The position numbers were made by a program, and so were the translations under genes. 64,000 nt of DNA from Clytia hemisphaerica (taxonomy: Eukaryota; Cnidaria; Hydrozoa; Leptothecata; Clytiidae): NCBI GenBank assembly GCA_902728285.1, contig CACVBU010000743.1:839068-903067 (forward strand), in the 5' to 3' direction. Below the pieces are notes generated by a model that saw nothing but the letters and a program-made list of their open reading frames with translations, did no database searches and was not told the DNA's origin. This document shows, piece by piece, positions 1 through 10,770 of the stretch (positions within the stretch are counted from its first letter, which is position 1; each line of letters begins with the position of its first letter).

Positions 1-240
1 TAATCGGAAAATATTGTCCTCGGTGGGAAAATATTCTGGAATTTCAGCCCTGGGAAATTGACTTTAACTTATCCCCATTCGATATTCAATATTGAAAAAT
101 TTGTACTTCAAAACCATCCCCACTGGAATTTTTAACCTTGGAACAATAGAATTTCTATCCCCATTGGGATTTCAATAGGAATTTTTATTTCCACTGAGGA
201 AAAAAGTTCCACCGGGCCTGTGAGACAGGGGTGTTTCACT
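1..240. mobile_element. Right part of an ACACC-ended MITE family
   Basis: The segment ends in GTGAGACAGGGGTGT near 237. It resembles 42590-42853 over most of its length; both contain phrases such as 'cttcaaaaccat.cccactgga' and 'attgggatttc.ataggaattttt'. The same terminal motif bounds the element at 34757-35078. The left end lies before the window. It sits in the intron upstream of the first visible MPEG1-like exon. Family membership is seen directly; transposase class is unknown. Confidence 0.6.
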
Positions 241-282
241 GTATTTGCCTAGTTTAACAATCTTTCTTTTTCCATTTTGTAG

Positions 283-1814
283 GTATGTTTGTATAAGTGA
301 TGACTACGAATTAGGATCTCAATATTCAATCCCTTTTGCTGGATTCTTTAGCTGTACTACTGGTAATCCGCTGGCTTTGAAGAAAAAAACAGGTATAAGC
401 TTGATCATTACTTTATTACAGAAATATTACTATGCAAGTATTTAACGGCCTTGAAATTTGTATAATCTGAAATTAACACGATTTTTCTGCTTTTTCAAGG
501 AAACAGCGGCTGATTTTAATCAAGGGGGTTTTTACTAACACAAAATTTTTTAATTTTATAGATCTAACTATAGATTTGTTCTTTTTACACCCGATTCTTG
601 GGACCAATTTTGATGGTCGTTGAGAATCGATTTGCTACATCCTCTATAAATAGCAAATCGTCATGGGGAGGAAGTTGGCATACCACCTTACTCTACGTGA
701 GAAAATAAACATGCTAATTTTGTTGACATTATTTCAGTTATTTCAGCACTTGAAAGTCAACTTCACAGTGATGGTCCACAAAACTGGCCTAAAGCTTGCC
801 CACAAACTTACACGCAGCATTTAGCTGCTGTTGATGAAAACTGTGAAATTAATTATTGTGTCAAAGCAAATTCACTATCTGCTCATGGATTAGCGATTGT
901 ACGAAGACCACCATTCCGTTCTTTACCAAAGATGAATAGAAACATTACAATCCCACTAACGCTGATCAATGATGATACTGGCAAAGTATGGTTCAAAAGT
1001 CCAATGGACCAGAAATGGATTATGGCTACGAAAAGGTAATAAAACTTATTACTAGTCCCTTAGTTCGTTCTATACGATTCTGATAGCGTTTATGATTATA
1101 CTAAACCATGACATTTAAAATCAAAAAATGTGAGTTGCACTCTTGGTATGGCAAAGTATAACAACCCAACAAACATTTTTATTCTACACTTTTTTTTGAC
1201 TTCGTTCCTTTGTTTACGCTCTTTTTATAATAAGAACCAGTAAATTTTTGATGAGGCTCGCATGTCTTTATCTTTTTGGCACTTTGAGCCTCAAATTATT
1301 CTTATCATGTTCTTATTTATATTATATAATTTTCACTACTTTGAAAACCCTTAATCTCTTGAAATCGAGTAATTCAATTCCGATTTTAAGCTTAATTGTT
1401 CGCATAAAAATGAGTATTTGCATGATTATGAAATTCTTCACTGCTTTCTTCTTCAATAGCACTGTCATGGAGCATCTTGCTGATGATATCAGCGATACTG
1501 CTACCGACAACATCAAAGGTCGTGCGATTTACAATCTGAAATCTGCTATGGAGCGTTTAACACCTGCCGAAAAGAAAGAGGCTCAAATCTCCAAGTCTAC
1601 AGGATCAAATAAAGGTGATTCCCAGCCAGTTTCGAATGGAACAGCTGTGGGAATCACCATTGGTGTTATTGCGATTCTTTTGGTCATTGTTTTGATGGTT
1701 TTTGCGAAATGTCAACGAAAGAAAAAGCAGAAAGGGTTTACCGAGATTGGTGCAGGCGGTTCAAATGGGCCTTTGGATTCGATGCAAACGAGCCATGACT
1801 ACCAAGCGATGTGA
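283..1814 (+). CDS. MPEG1: Macrophage-expressed gene 1 / perforin-2-like protein, C-terminal exons (5' partial)
   Basis: Perforin-2 is a MACPF-family pore-forming innate immune effector of phagosomes and endosomes; this is its C-terminal part. Three exons splice in frame: 283-394, 738-1035 and 1460-1814 (stop TGA 1812-1814). The first begins [18 protein letters not shown], matching the MPEG1 hallmark VC.S.DYELG.QY..PFGGFFSC..GNPLA; the second encodes the NWPKACP...QHLA segment of the P2 domain. The third exon encodes a linker, one transmembrane helix ([19 protein letters not shown]), a basic stop-transfer (KCQRKKKQK) and a short cytosolic tail ending DYQAM. The tail's YQAM fits a YxxPhi endosomal sorting signal, in keeping with the family's trafficking. 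Exon 2 has two in-frame acceptors (738 or 747), so a 3-residue difference is possible. The MACPF domain and signal peptide lie before the window. Identity is confident; exact splice choices are inferred from GT-AG and phase (phases 1 and 2 agree). Confidence 0.88.
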
Positions 1815-1863
1815 TTCTTGCAGAATTCTCTGGAAGCCAAATATATTAAAAGTCCATGCTTAT

Positions 1864-1955
1864 TCACGGACCCAACAGCTGATTGGTTGTGAGTGCATAA
1901 AATCAGTCAATACGTTACTTGCACAAAATCGGTCCGTGGAAGACATTGTAATTGT
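1864..1955 (+). repeat. Short repeat with CACGGACCC / GGTCCGTGG ends, copy 1
   Basis: It begins with TTCACGGACCCAACAGC and ends with GGTCCGTGGAAGACATTG. The same order of motifs (CACGGACCCAACAGC, then ATCAGTCAATA, then GGTCCGTGGAAGACATTG) recurs at 17526-17635 inside an intron of the m-AAA protease gene. It starts about 50 bp after the MPEG1 stop, so it probably lies in the 3' UTR. Probably a MITE. Confidence 0.6.
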
Positions 1956-2690
1956 ACATATTGATGAATACACACACATGAAATTGAGATGTCTTTTTTG
2001 TCTACTATTTTTTTAACAAAATTTCTATGCGGTAAAATTTTTGCTGAATTTTTCAGGATCATTACTACAAAACTATAAGTTTCATGTAGCGTTCACTTAC
2101 TCTAAAGATAAAAATGAAATTATAAATACCACGAATAACTTAAAGATTTTTCTCTTTTTTCGTATTGCATAAATCAGGTCGAAGATCGAGAATACGAATA
2201 GGGAGGCGAATACGTTAGATTCTGATTTTTAGATCCTGTCATTTGACAACATAAAGTTAAAGACATACCAGATGAGACAATGAACTCTTTATTAAGCTCA
2301 ATAGCCAGTGCCACACGACTATGCAATTTATAAACGCTTGAAAAAAGTGTTATTTACCAGACAGTGTAATGTTTGTACTTTGAGTGCCCATTAATTAGAC
2401 ATTTGGAACTGTAAATTTCTTGGGAACTCGTCAACTCGAAAAATACCTTGCCTCTGAGTTTTGATATGAGACTTAAGACTTAGGATCTTAGAATCTCAGG
2501 ATTCAAAAGGTTTAAAATTGTTCTAATAAGGCTGGGAATATAGCCTAGAAGCTATTAAAACTCTCCAAAATCGAAATAGCAAACGAAATAAAGTGGAAGT
2601 GCTGAATCATCACGTAATTCTCGCCCGAGCTTTAAATTCTGAAAAACGGTAAAATATACCCAAAATCATTAACATTTGAAAACTTGTATG

Positions 2691-3384
2691 TAAAGTCTAT
2701 TCACAATAAGTGTGCACTTTTTTTCTTTTACCTATAACTTTTGAAGGAATTCTTCAATCTTTATAAATTTGGTATCGTTGGAGAGATATTTGTGAGCGGA
2801 ACAATTTGAAATAAAAAAGTCTTTAAAAAAATTCTAAAAACGAAGATGAAAATAAAGAAGAACAAAATGAAGATCTTAAAGAAAAGTGCTTTAACTTTCA
2901 TTTTCACTGGAGAGATTTTTTGATCTTAGGAGGTCATCATTGTTAAGAAATTTTATTTAATTTTTATTTAATATTTAATTTATTCAATATAAAGTTATGA
3001 TACAAAGTTAATAAGTGATTGACCCCCAAAAACAGCAGAAAGCGTTTTTAGACGTCAATCAGATGAAATCAAACTTTGTTTGATATCTTTTGACTGAAAG
3101 ATTATTTTTGAGAGATTTTTTCACAGTGATGACGTTCGATGATCAAGAATTCGAGAATTCACTTCAGTGAAAATGATAGTTAAAGCACTTTTCTACAAGA
3201 TCTTCATTTAATTCTTCTTCATTTTCATCTTCATTTTTAGAATTTTGTAAAAGATTTTTTTATTTCAAATTGTTCCAATCGCTAATATCTTTCCAGTAAT
3301 TCTAGATTTATAAAGATTGAAGAATTTCTTCCAAATTTATAGGTAAAAGAAAAAAGAGTGCACACTTATCGTGAATAGACTTTA
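2691..3384. mobile_element. Foldback element, ~220-bp inverted arms
   Basis: The left arm runs about 2691-2911 and starts TAAAGTCTATTCAC. It is the reverse complement, with scattered differences, of 3165-3384, which ends GTGAATAGACTTTA. Both arms end with TA, which fits a TA target site, but no longer duplication is visible. The ~250-bp centre has no coding content. Confidence 0.75.
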
Positions 3385-3389
3385 GTACT

Positions 3390-4030
3390 TTTGCCAAATA
3401 TCGTCGTTTTTTCTTCAAACAAAGACTGAGCGAGATACCGACAAAAGATATGGCAAATACCATCACACTGTACAAATGGTACACCATCCCCGCCCAAATA
3501 ATCTGTCAATAACCCTTACAATACTTCCGTCTATTATTAGATTAGAAGTTCTGTCAATCAAACGATATCTATAGAATACCAAACTGCACAGTCACTGCGT
3601 GGTAAGACGCGTGTAGTAAAATAATGATTGATAAATGCGTCTTTAACGTCACAATTTCGTACTAGTACACAACAAACAGGAAGAAAATAATTTATTTCGT
3701 CGTCTCTCTTTTCCTCGTTTTCGTTGTTGCCTCTGTGTAATGGCTTTTCTCTTTATCCTCTAACCAAAAAATTTCTAGAAACAAATTAGAACTCTGCCAA
3801 TCAAAATAGTTATATTGTTTTAACTAAGATTGAACACTGCTTCTGAAACTTCCTAAGCTAAAACCATTCGCAGGAGTTAGAAAGATATTTCTGCCTTTTC
3901 ACCTAAAAAACCGCAGGTGTAGTATACTAGTATAAGGAGCATGAATCCGTTGGAGTGTCTTGAGGATCAGTAGAGTCTGACTATGGTAGATGCCAGTAGA
4001 CAGTAGCCTTGTCTGTCTTTTTGAAAAGAG
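3390..4030. other. Intergenic, nothing recognised
   Basis: AT-rich sequence without a plausible exon, RNA gene or clear repeat. Confidence 0.5.
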
Positions 4031-4032
4031 CT

Positions 4033-4440
4033 AAAGGTCTTGTTAGACGATAACATTCGGTAACATTTTTGTGTAACATTTTCTAAAAATAGCAAATGTT
4101 GTACAAAATGTTACCGTGTAACATCGATTAACATTCAGAAACATTCAAATGTTAACGAATGTTACGCACAGATAGCAAATCAAAAAAAAATGATTTGCTC
4201 TCATGGTTAACATTTTGAATCAAAGGATGCCGCCATTTAAAGGGAATTTAAAAGGATACTTCAAGTGCGCACGTGTTTTTTCGCCGATTTTTCTCTCTTT
4301 TTTAATAAAAAAAATCAAATGTTATGCACAAAATGTTTGCGTGTAACATATGTTAACATTTCTTGAGCACATTTTTGAAATCTTCTATTTTTAGAAATGT
4401 TAGCAAATGTTACACAAAAATGTTACCGTCTATCACGACC
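4033..4440. mobile_element. Foldback element rich in 'TAACATT' motifs
   Basis: The left terminus AAGGTCTTGTTAGACG and the right terminus CTATCACGACCT are inverted repeats. Both arms carry repeated GTAACATTTTTGTGTAACAT-type motifs, and the paired ...CTAAAAATAG / CTATTTTTAG segments extend the arms to ~60 bp. No coding content. Confidence 0.6.
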
Positions 4441-4444
4441 TAGC

Positions 4445-5028
4445 TAAGTCATTTAATTTTTAACCCCAGAGCTGACGCCCTCGAATTACCGCCTGTGCCG
4501 CCAATTTCCGCCCTTTTTCCCGTCAACATTAGTATCTAGAGTTTTGGCGCTTTATCAAACCTTTCTTTGGGTTTTGGCACTTGATAAATTTATGCAAACG
4601 CTGCAAATTATGCAACTTTCAGTTTGGTACCGTTATGCAACAGCAGTACGTAGTTCATGGTTGTGGGTAGTGTAGTATGATAAGCTTATTAAAAAGTCTT
4701 GTTTTGCTGATCAGCCAACGAAATGATGTAGCAAATTTTTGTTTGGGCAAAGAATCAAACACTAAACCTTGCAGAGTCAGCAGTTGATTGCATAATAAAG
4801 GACTTGTTTCATTTGGAAAAAAATAGTCCTTGAATTTTAATTTATAAATATTTTTATCATTTTCATCATCCATCATCACACTACACAGGGCAACACATAA
4901 ACAGCAGAGTGGTAAGCAAGGTTAGCTAGCTAGATAAACATGTTGTAGTACCTTTTTCCTGTGTTGCAATTTTTCCCTCTGTAGACAGGAATCCATCCAG
5001 TCAGTTATATATAGACTTTTAAACTCCC
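4445..5028. other. Intergenic, nothing recognised
   Basis: No convincing exon or repeat; the short minus-strand ORF at 4655-4879 has no recognisable domain. Confidence 0.4.
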
Positions 5029-5548
5029 AGGGGATGTCAATCGAAAAATTTAATCGAAGCCAATCGAATGATTGATTTTCGAATAGCCGAATTGATCGAA
5101 CGCCAATCGGATTTCACATCTTTTTTTGATTGGATTTGATTACTGTTCGATTGGTGTTCGATTGATGATTCGAATAGTTTCGATTAGCTTCGATTGCATA
5201 TACTTTTCGATTGATTCGATTAGTTTAATGTTCGATCAATTCGATTTATGTTGGATTGGCATTCGATTAATTCGATTTATGTTTGATTGGCATTCAATTA
5301 ATAGACCTTTTTTCAAAGAGGCCACCCTGTTGAATAATTATGTAGTCCAGCAGAAAAACAATGATAAAACCATGCATAATTATTTGCAAAAAAAAAAAAA
5401 TATGCATGATACAGTAATTATGCATGGCTCTATCATTGTTTTTATGGCTGGACTACATAATTATCTAACAGGACGTCCTCTTTGAAAAAAGGTCTAATCG
5501 ATTTATGTCTGATTGGCATTCCATTGATTCCATTTATGTTCGGTTGGC
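5029..5548. repeat. TTCGATT/CAATCGAA-type degenerate tandem array
   Basis: It starts with CCAGGGGATGTCAATCGAA (also seen near 49129, and as CAGGGATCGATGTCAATCG near 53098). It continues as dozens of degenerate TTCGATT/CAATCGA words, ending in a clearer unit of about 40 bp (TTCGATTTATGT..GATTGGCATT) repeated four to five times. The array is interrupted by a hairpin MITE (5304-5490). Confidence 0.7.
5304..5490. mobile_element. 187-bp hairpin MITE inserted in the TTCGATT array
   Basis: Near-perfect inverted repeat over almost its whole length. It starts AGACCTTTTTTCAAAGAGG and ends CCTCTTTGAAAAAAGGTCT, with an A-rich turn around 5390-5402. It splits an array unit: flanks are ...ATTAAT before and AATCG... 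after, giving a 3-bp AAT (or TA-type) duplication. An uninterrupted neighbouring unit (ATTAATTCGATTT) shows the empty site. Confidence 0.85.
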
Positions 5549-5594
5549 ATTCGATTTCTCTGAATGAAAAAAATTTCCTAGAAATCTTGAATTT

Positions 5595-5727
5595 TCTGAC
5601 CCTTATAGAGAGACTTAAGTTTTGTGATTTTTGCTACCCTCTTAGACTTTGAAAGGTGAAAAAGCCAACCCTTACCGTCCGCACATACCCATCACCTCTT
5701 TTTTTCCTAAGTACCCCCACCCCCAGG
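5595..5727 (+). mobile_element. Right-end fragment of the CCCGGG-ended hAT-like family
   Basis: It carries the family's right-end signature: CCGCACATACCC, then TTTTTCCTAAGTACCCCCAC, followed by CCCCAGG. Upstream are degenerate versions of the family's internal word (gacccttatagagagac, taccctcttagac). The left end is not found. Compare the complete members at 24641-24995 and 45359-45731. Confidence 0.5.
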
Positions 5728-5807
5728 AATTAAGAAAACATTCTTCCGCTAACTTCTTTTGGCGGGAAGGGAAAATTTCATGGTGGTGTTACAAAAAATT
5801 TTCCAAA

Positions 5808-6101
5808 NNNNNNNNNNNNNNNNNNNNNNNNNNNNNNNNNNNNNNNNNNNNNNNNNNNNNNNNNNNNNNNNNNNNNNNNNNNNNNNNNNNNNNNNNNNNN
5901 NNNNNNNNNNNNNNNNNNNNNNNNNNNNNNNNNNNNNNNNNNNNNNNNNNNNNNNNNNNNNNNNNNNNNNNNNNNNNNNNNNNNNNNNNNNNNNNNNNNN
6001 NNNNNNNNNNNNNNNNNNNNNNNNNNNNNNNNNNNNNNNNNNNNNNNNNNNNNNNNNNNNNNNNNNNNNNNNNNNNNNNNNNNNNNNNNNNNNNNNNNNN
6101 N
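5808..6101. other. Assembly gap (294 N)
   Basis: An unbroken run of N. Any reading frame through it is meaningless. Confidence 1.
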
Positions 6102-6145
6102 GGACACTATGCAATATCCACCAATCAGCTTTAAATTCCCTTTAA

Positions 6146-7236
6146 GAGCCATTTTTTTTAAAAAAATCTTCAAGAATAAAGAAAGTGTGATACCTCACCC
6201 TCTTAGATTTTGATGAAATTTTGACCAAATGATCCATCACACAAGAAAATAAGACCATGAAAATTTCACCTTGATATCTCAAGTAGTTTTTTGAAGATAC
6301 AGAGTCTCAAAGATAGGCTACTAAGCGGAAATTGGACCCCTTAAAAATCATGAACTCTGGTGGGGAGCAGATTTTGAAAGCCAATGAATTTTTATTCAAG
6401 TACATTAGAAAGCTGATTTACAGTGGATTTCAAGAACTTTTTGTAGGGAATCAGAAAAAATCAAATTGAGTCTCCAAAAATTTTTTCCCAAAAATCTCTA
6501 GCCACCTCCTGTAGAGGGCTTCAAACTTTGTGTAATCTGGGTTTTTGGAAGCACTTTTTAGCTGTCTGCTGATGGTCCTTGGAGACTTTTTTGAAGCAAA
6601 CTTTTGACCTGGAGTGGTTTACTGGTGGTTTTGGCCACAAAAAATAACATTTTCAGGATTTCTATTTTTTGTGTAACCGTCAAAAAATGGCCGAAAAAAT
6701 TGCTATTTTGGCAGATCTGGAGCAAAATTCAAGATGGCGTATCTTTTTTAACCCCCTACCCCTACAAATTTTTTTGAAACTTTCAGTAATGCTTCCTTAG
6801 TAGGGTCTAGTTTATAACCTCAAAAAAAATCTCAGTGAGGGCTTGAAAAGTCTCTTAAAGATATGATCAATTGAAAATTTGCTTAACTTCGTTGTTTTGT
6901 TTTTTTTCCCTCCTAAAATGCTAAATCAGGCCCACTTAAGGGCTCTAAAGGTAAATTCTTGTCAAAATATTGGTTGATCTTCTCTAGCCAACTAATCATT
7001 GGCATTAAGGGAACAACTGTAAAAAAATTCAGGTCATTTCCATTAACAGATGACATTTTATGACTGTTTCTTTATTTTTAAGTATAGAATATGTAAAAAA
7101 ATGGGACTGACATCTGGCCTTTCCTACCATTCCAGGGCCTATATAATTTCCAGGAAAAGCCTCAACCTTTCACAGTTTGGTGAATATTATTCTGAAATAT
7201 AAGATGGTTACTTCAACTAAATGGGTTTAACAGTAC
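6146..7236 (+). mobile_element. TTAA-bounded segment, left member of a ~1.05-1.09 kb inverted pair
   Basis: It starts GAGCCATTTTTTTTAAAA and ends ...TTTAACAGTAC, with TTAA immediately before (6142-6145) and after (7237-7240). It is present in inverted orientation and high identity at 11163-12209, which is also bounded by TTAA on both sides. Its own ends are not inverted repeats of each other. It may therefore be two oppositely inserted copies of one TTAA-targeting element, or the arms of a 6.06-kb foldback. No ORF of note. Confidence 0.75.
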
Positions 7237-7240
7237 TTAA

Positions 7241-7595
7241 TTCCTATTCAAAAACTTTTTAGACTCATTCAGAAATCCTACTTTGACAATAATTTGGGCT
7301 TTACCGCAAAATTTCTAAGTCCAAGTGTCGTGATTAACTTTAGACTGTCCAATATTTCTTGTCCAGAAGATTTAAACATCATTGTTTGCAGTATCTCATA
7401 AAATATCACCCTAGTAATGTTGCTTAGTTATTTAAGAATCAACAAGTAAGGCTGTCAGTGTACACAAATATAGAGATATTGGACAGTCTAAAGTTAATCA
7501 CGACACTTGGACTTAGAAATTTTGCGGTAAAGCGCAAATTATTGTCAAAATAGGATTTCTGAATGAGTCTAAAAAGTTTTTGAATAGGAATAAAC
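7241..7595. mobile_element. ~350-bp foldback element between the large arms
   Basis: The left arm starts ATTCCTATTCAAAAACTT and the right arm ends AAGTTTTTGAATAGGAAT. The arms pair over about 125 bp, including CTAAGTCCAAGTGTCGTGAT and its complement. It abuts the inner TTAA of the left arm. Confidence 0.8.
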
Positions 7596-8036
7596 CAGCT
7601 GCGCTGGAAGCTCCGGCTTAAGAGATTAAAAGATGTGAAAGATGAGCTTGTTGAGTTAGTTGTGTTAGAACGTTGCCAACAAACTGCTAATCAGAACAGA
7701 TCAGAAAGCAAAGTAATAATTCTATTGCAGAGCGAGTATGAGAAATAATCTTAACGAATAAATAAACCAGCTGGAAGTATAGCTCTTCTAAGTGATTACA
7801 CGTGCACTTTCTTGCCTAAAGAGCCAACCCCACCCCCCGCCCACTCATCCTCGACTAAAAAGTTCAAAATTGGAGCTAAAGGAGATAAACATTTAGAAGT
7901 CAATATTTCCAAGTTCTTGATTTGATTGTCCAGATAAAATTTCGGGGAGAAAAATAGCCTAAATTAGAGGCCACGGGCTTTTAGCTAAGCATTATTTTTT
8001 CTGTTGGGATAATACTTGGGGGAGAGTAGGATAAAC

Positions 8037-9590
8037 ATAGTGTGCACCCCCCCCAGAATAGTGGGGGGGGTTTTGCTGATTTGGGTCGAAAATTTTCAGG
8101 TGGGATTTGGGGTTTTCCAGGTTTTTGGTGGGAGAAACAAGTTAAGGTGGGAGTTAATTTCTTTAGGTGGGACTTTGGGTGTTTTGGAAAAAGTTATTAA
8201 AGTAAAATTTCTTATTTTCAGATTTTATGACTTTATGATATATTTTTTTTATATATTTCATAAATGTATATAATAGACATATTAATATATTTTGGATTTA
8301 ACACAGGTTAAATTGCGGTTTAACTTTTGTTTAAAGCGCCTATATACAGTATTCGAATGGCTGGGTGGCCGCCCTCCGCCAACTAAGTCTACTTTGCTAA
8401 TAGCCATGTGACGTCATGTTCAAAATGGCCATCACATCTCCCTGTTCAAGTCGACACTCTAACTGAAAGCTGACAGGATGAGATATTTTACCTCCCTCCC
8501 TCCCTGCAGTTATGGTTGTAGGCGAATCCTCACTTATTTATACTAATATTGTAGTTATCGGGACAAATTTTCCCCAAAACTTCTTATTCGAGGATTAGCC
8601 ATAATTTCATGCCAAACTTATATCTAACGACTCACACTTACTTCTAAGCCATCTGACTACTTGATTGGTTTCTACCCAGGGGAGGGTCCATGTACAAAAA
8701 AGCGGCATGCATCATGGGGTGGGTGGGTGTTTTCAAAAAAATTTTGCTGTTTAGTACTTGTGCACTATACATGGGGGTATCAGGGTCAAATTTCTGATTT
8801 GCTGTTTAGTATACATGTACTATACAGGGGTGTCAGGGTCAAATTTCGGATTTTCTGCTTAGTATTTGTGTACTAAAAAGCCAAAATCAAATCAAATTGT
8901 AATTTATTTTAGATTTTCACCGGAAATCTTTCAAAATTCTCAATTGTTTTTGTCAATTTTCGAGAAAATTTTTTGAAAATTTTTTGAAATTTTTTTTATG
9001 GGAAGAATAAAAAACTTGCCCCAAAGTTTCAATTTTTTTGGCTTAAAATTTTTATTTTATGAAGAGGTGTAAGGGTATATTTGTTAGTTTTCTGGATAGT
9101 ATATTGTACTATGTAAGGGTGTGTTGGGGTATATTTGGCAGTTTGCTTGATAGTATATTGTATTATACAGGGGGTGTCAGGGTGTATTTGTGAGTTTGCT
9201 GGATAGTACTGGATAGTATATTGTAAAATATAGGGGGTGTTGGGGTGTTTTTGGGAGTTTGCTGGCTAGTATTTTGTACATTTTGTACTATAGGGGTAGT
9301 GGGTGTTTAAAATCGAAATTTGCTACAAAGTACTGATACATGCCGCTGTATTGTACATGGACCCCCCCCCCTGTTCTACCCCTGATGTAGGTCATAGGCA
9401 AATGGAAAGTTAAACATATGTAATATATTGCATCTTCATATTATGGTAAAGAAGTTTTGTTTTGTTCCTCGAATTAGTATATTTTTTTTGTTTTTAGCTG
9501 GGATCTGAGAGTCTGGGCTGAAGGTGGGAATTTTAGGATAAGGTGGGACCTGAATTTTCAGGTGGGACCTGGAACCCCCTTGCACACTAT
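8037..9590. mobile_element. 1.55-kb element with ATAGTGTGCA ends and 7-bp TSD
   Basis: Left end ATAGTGTGCACCCCC and right end TTGCACACTAT, flanked by GATAAAC on both sides (8030-8036 and 9591-9597). The subterminal regions contain GGTGGGA(C/T)-type words in multiple copies. A second element (8677-9373) is nested inside. No transposase is encoded, so the superfamily cannot be assigned. Confidence 0.75.
8677..9373. mobile_element. Nested CAGGGG-ended element with internal tandem repeats
   Basis: The left end CAGGGGAGGGTCCATGTACA and right end TGTACATGGACCCCC...CTG are inverted repeats flanked by TTCTACC (8670-8676 and 9374-9380). CAGGG-type ends recall hAT elements, though an 8-bp duplication would be expected. 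Inside are degenerate ~55-65 bp repeats built on TAGTAT.TTGTACTATA..GGGTGT (8740-8880 and 9061-9310), one block on each side of a unique centre. Confidence 0.8.
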
Positions 9591-9660
9591 GATAAACCAA
9601 ATAAAATGGTACAATATAGTGTATGTAATAAATAGTGGTATATTTGGAAAAAAACTGTTT

Positions 9661-10770
9661 CGGGTTTGAAAAAATCTTCAAAAGGAACGGTCGCCCCAGC
9701 CAATGAAATTACGACAAAGTCCAAAAAATATCATTTTCAGTTATAACACTGTGAAAATTTGTTCAAATTTACACAGGAATTGTGTTTTAGTATCCTTTAC
9801 TGAATTCTCATAGTGATATGTTTGTAAAAAATCTGTGTCGGGTTTGAAAAATCAAAGGAACGGTCGCCAGCCGCGATGAAATTACGACAAAGTCCAAAAA
9901 CGATCATTTTAAGCCATAATACTGTGAACATTTCTCCAATCTTGTTCAAATTTACACAGGAATTGTGTTTTAGTATCCTTTATTGAATTCTCATAGTGAT
10001 ATGTTTGTAAAATATCTGTGTCGGGTTTGAAAAATAAAAAAGAACGGTCGCCAGCCGTGATGAAATTACGACAAAGTCCAAAAACGATCATTTTAAGCCA
10101 TAATACTGTGAACATTTCTCCAATCTTGTTCAAATTTACACAGGAATTGTGTTTTAGTATCCTTTATGGAATTCTCATAGTGATATGTTTGTAAAATATC
10201 TGTGTCGGGTTTGAAAAATCAAAAGGAACGGCCGCCAGCCGTGATGAAATTACGACAAAGTCCAAAAACGATCATTTTAAGCCATAATACTGTGAACACT
10301 TCTCCAATCTTGTTCAAATTTACACAGGAATTGTGTTTTAGTATCCTTTATTGAATTCTCATAGTGATATGTTTGTAAAATATCTGTGTCGGGTTTGAAA
10401 AATCAAAAGGAACGGTCGCCAGCCGTGATGAAATTACGACAAAGTCCAAAAACGATCATTTTAAGCCATAATACTGTGAACATTTCTCAAATCTTTTTCA
10501 AATTTACACAGGAATTGTGTTTTAGTATCCTTTATTGAATTCTCATAGTGATATGTTTGTAAAATATCTATGTCGGGTTTGAAAAATTAAAAGGAACGGC
10601 CGCCCAGTCAAAAAATGATGAATACTGTACAAAACAGGATCATTTTCAGCCATACACATAACACCACAAAAACTGCTCAGAACGTTTTCAAATTTGCACT
10701 GTAATGTTGTAATTTTAGTATTCTCTTTCGAATTCCAATGGATGTGTGTTTGAAAGTTTCATTCCATTGT
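9661..10770. repeat. 184-bp tandem satellite, about six copies
   Basis: CGGGTTTGAAAAA recurs at 9661, 9839, 10022, 10206, 10390 and 10574, giving spacings of 178, 183, 184, 184 and 184 bp. The central four copies are nearly identical, while the first and last are clearly diverged, as expected for homogenisation by unequal exchange. Units include AAATTACGACAAAGTCC and ATTTACACAGGAATTGTG. The minus-strand ORF crossing it is an artefact of the repeat. Confidence 0.95.

Noticed and set aside
5649-6173. Four long ORFs through the N run
   Set aside because: They exist only because N codons are not stops; no information.
9909-10133. Minus-strand ORF in the 184-bp satellite
   Set aside because: Repeat artefact; the peptide is itself a unit of the satellite and has no start context.
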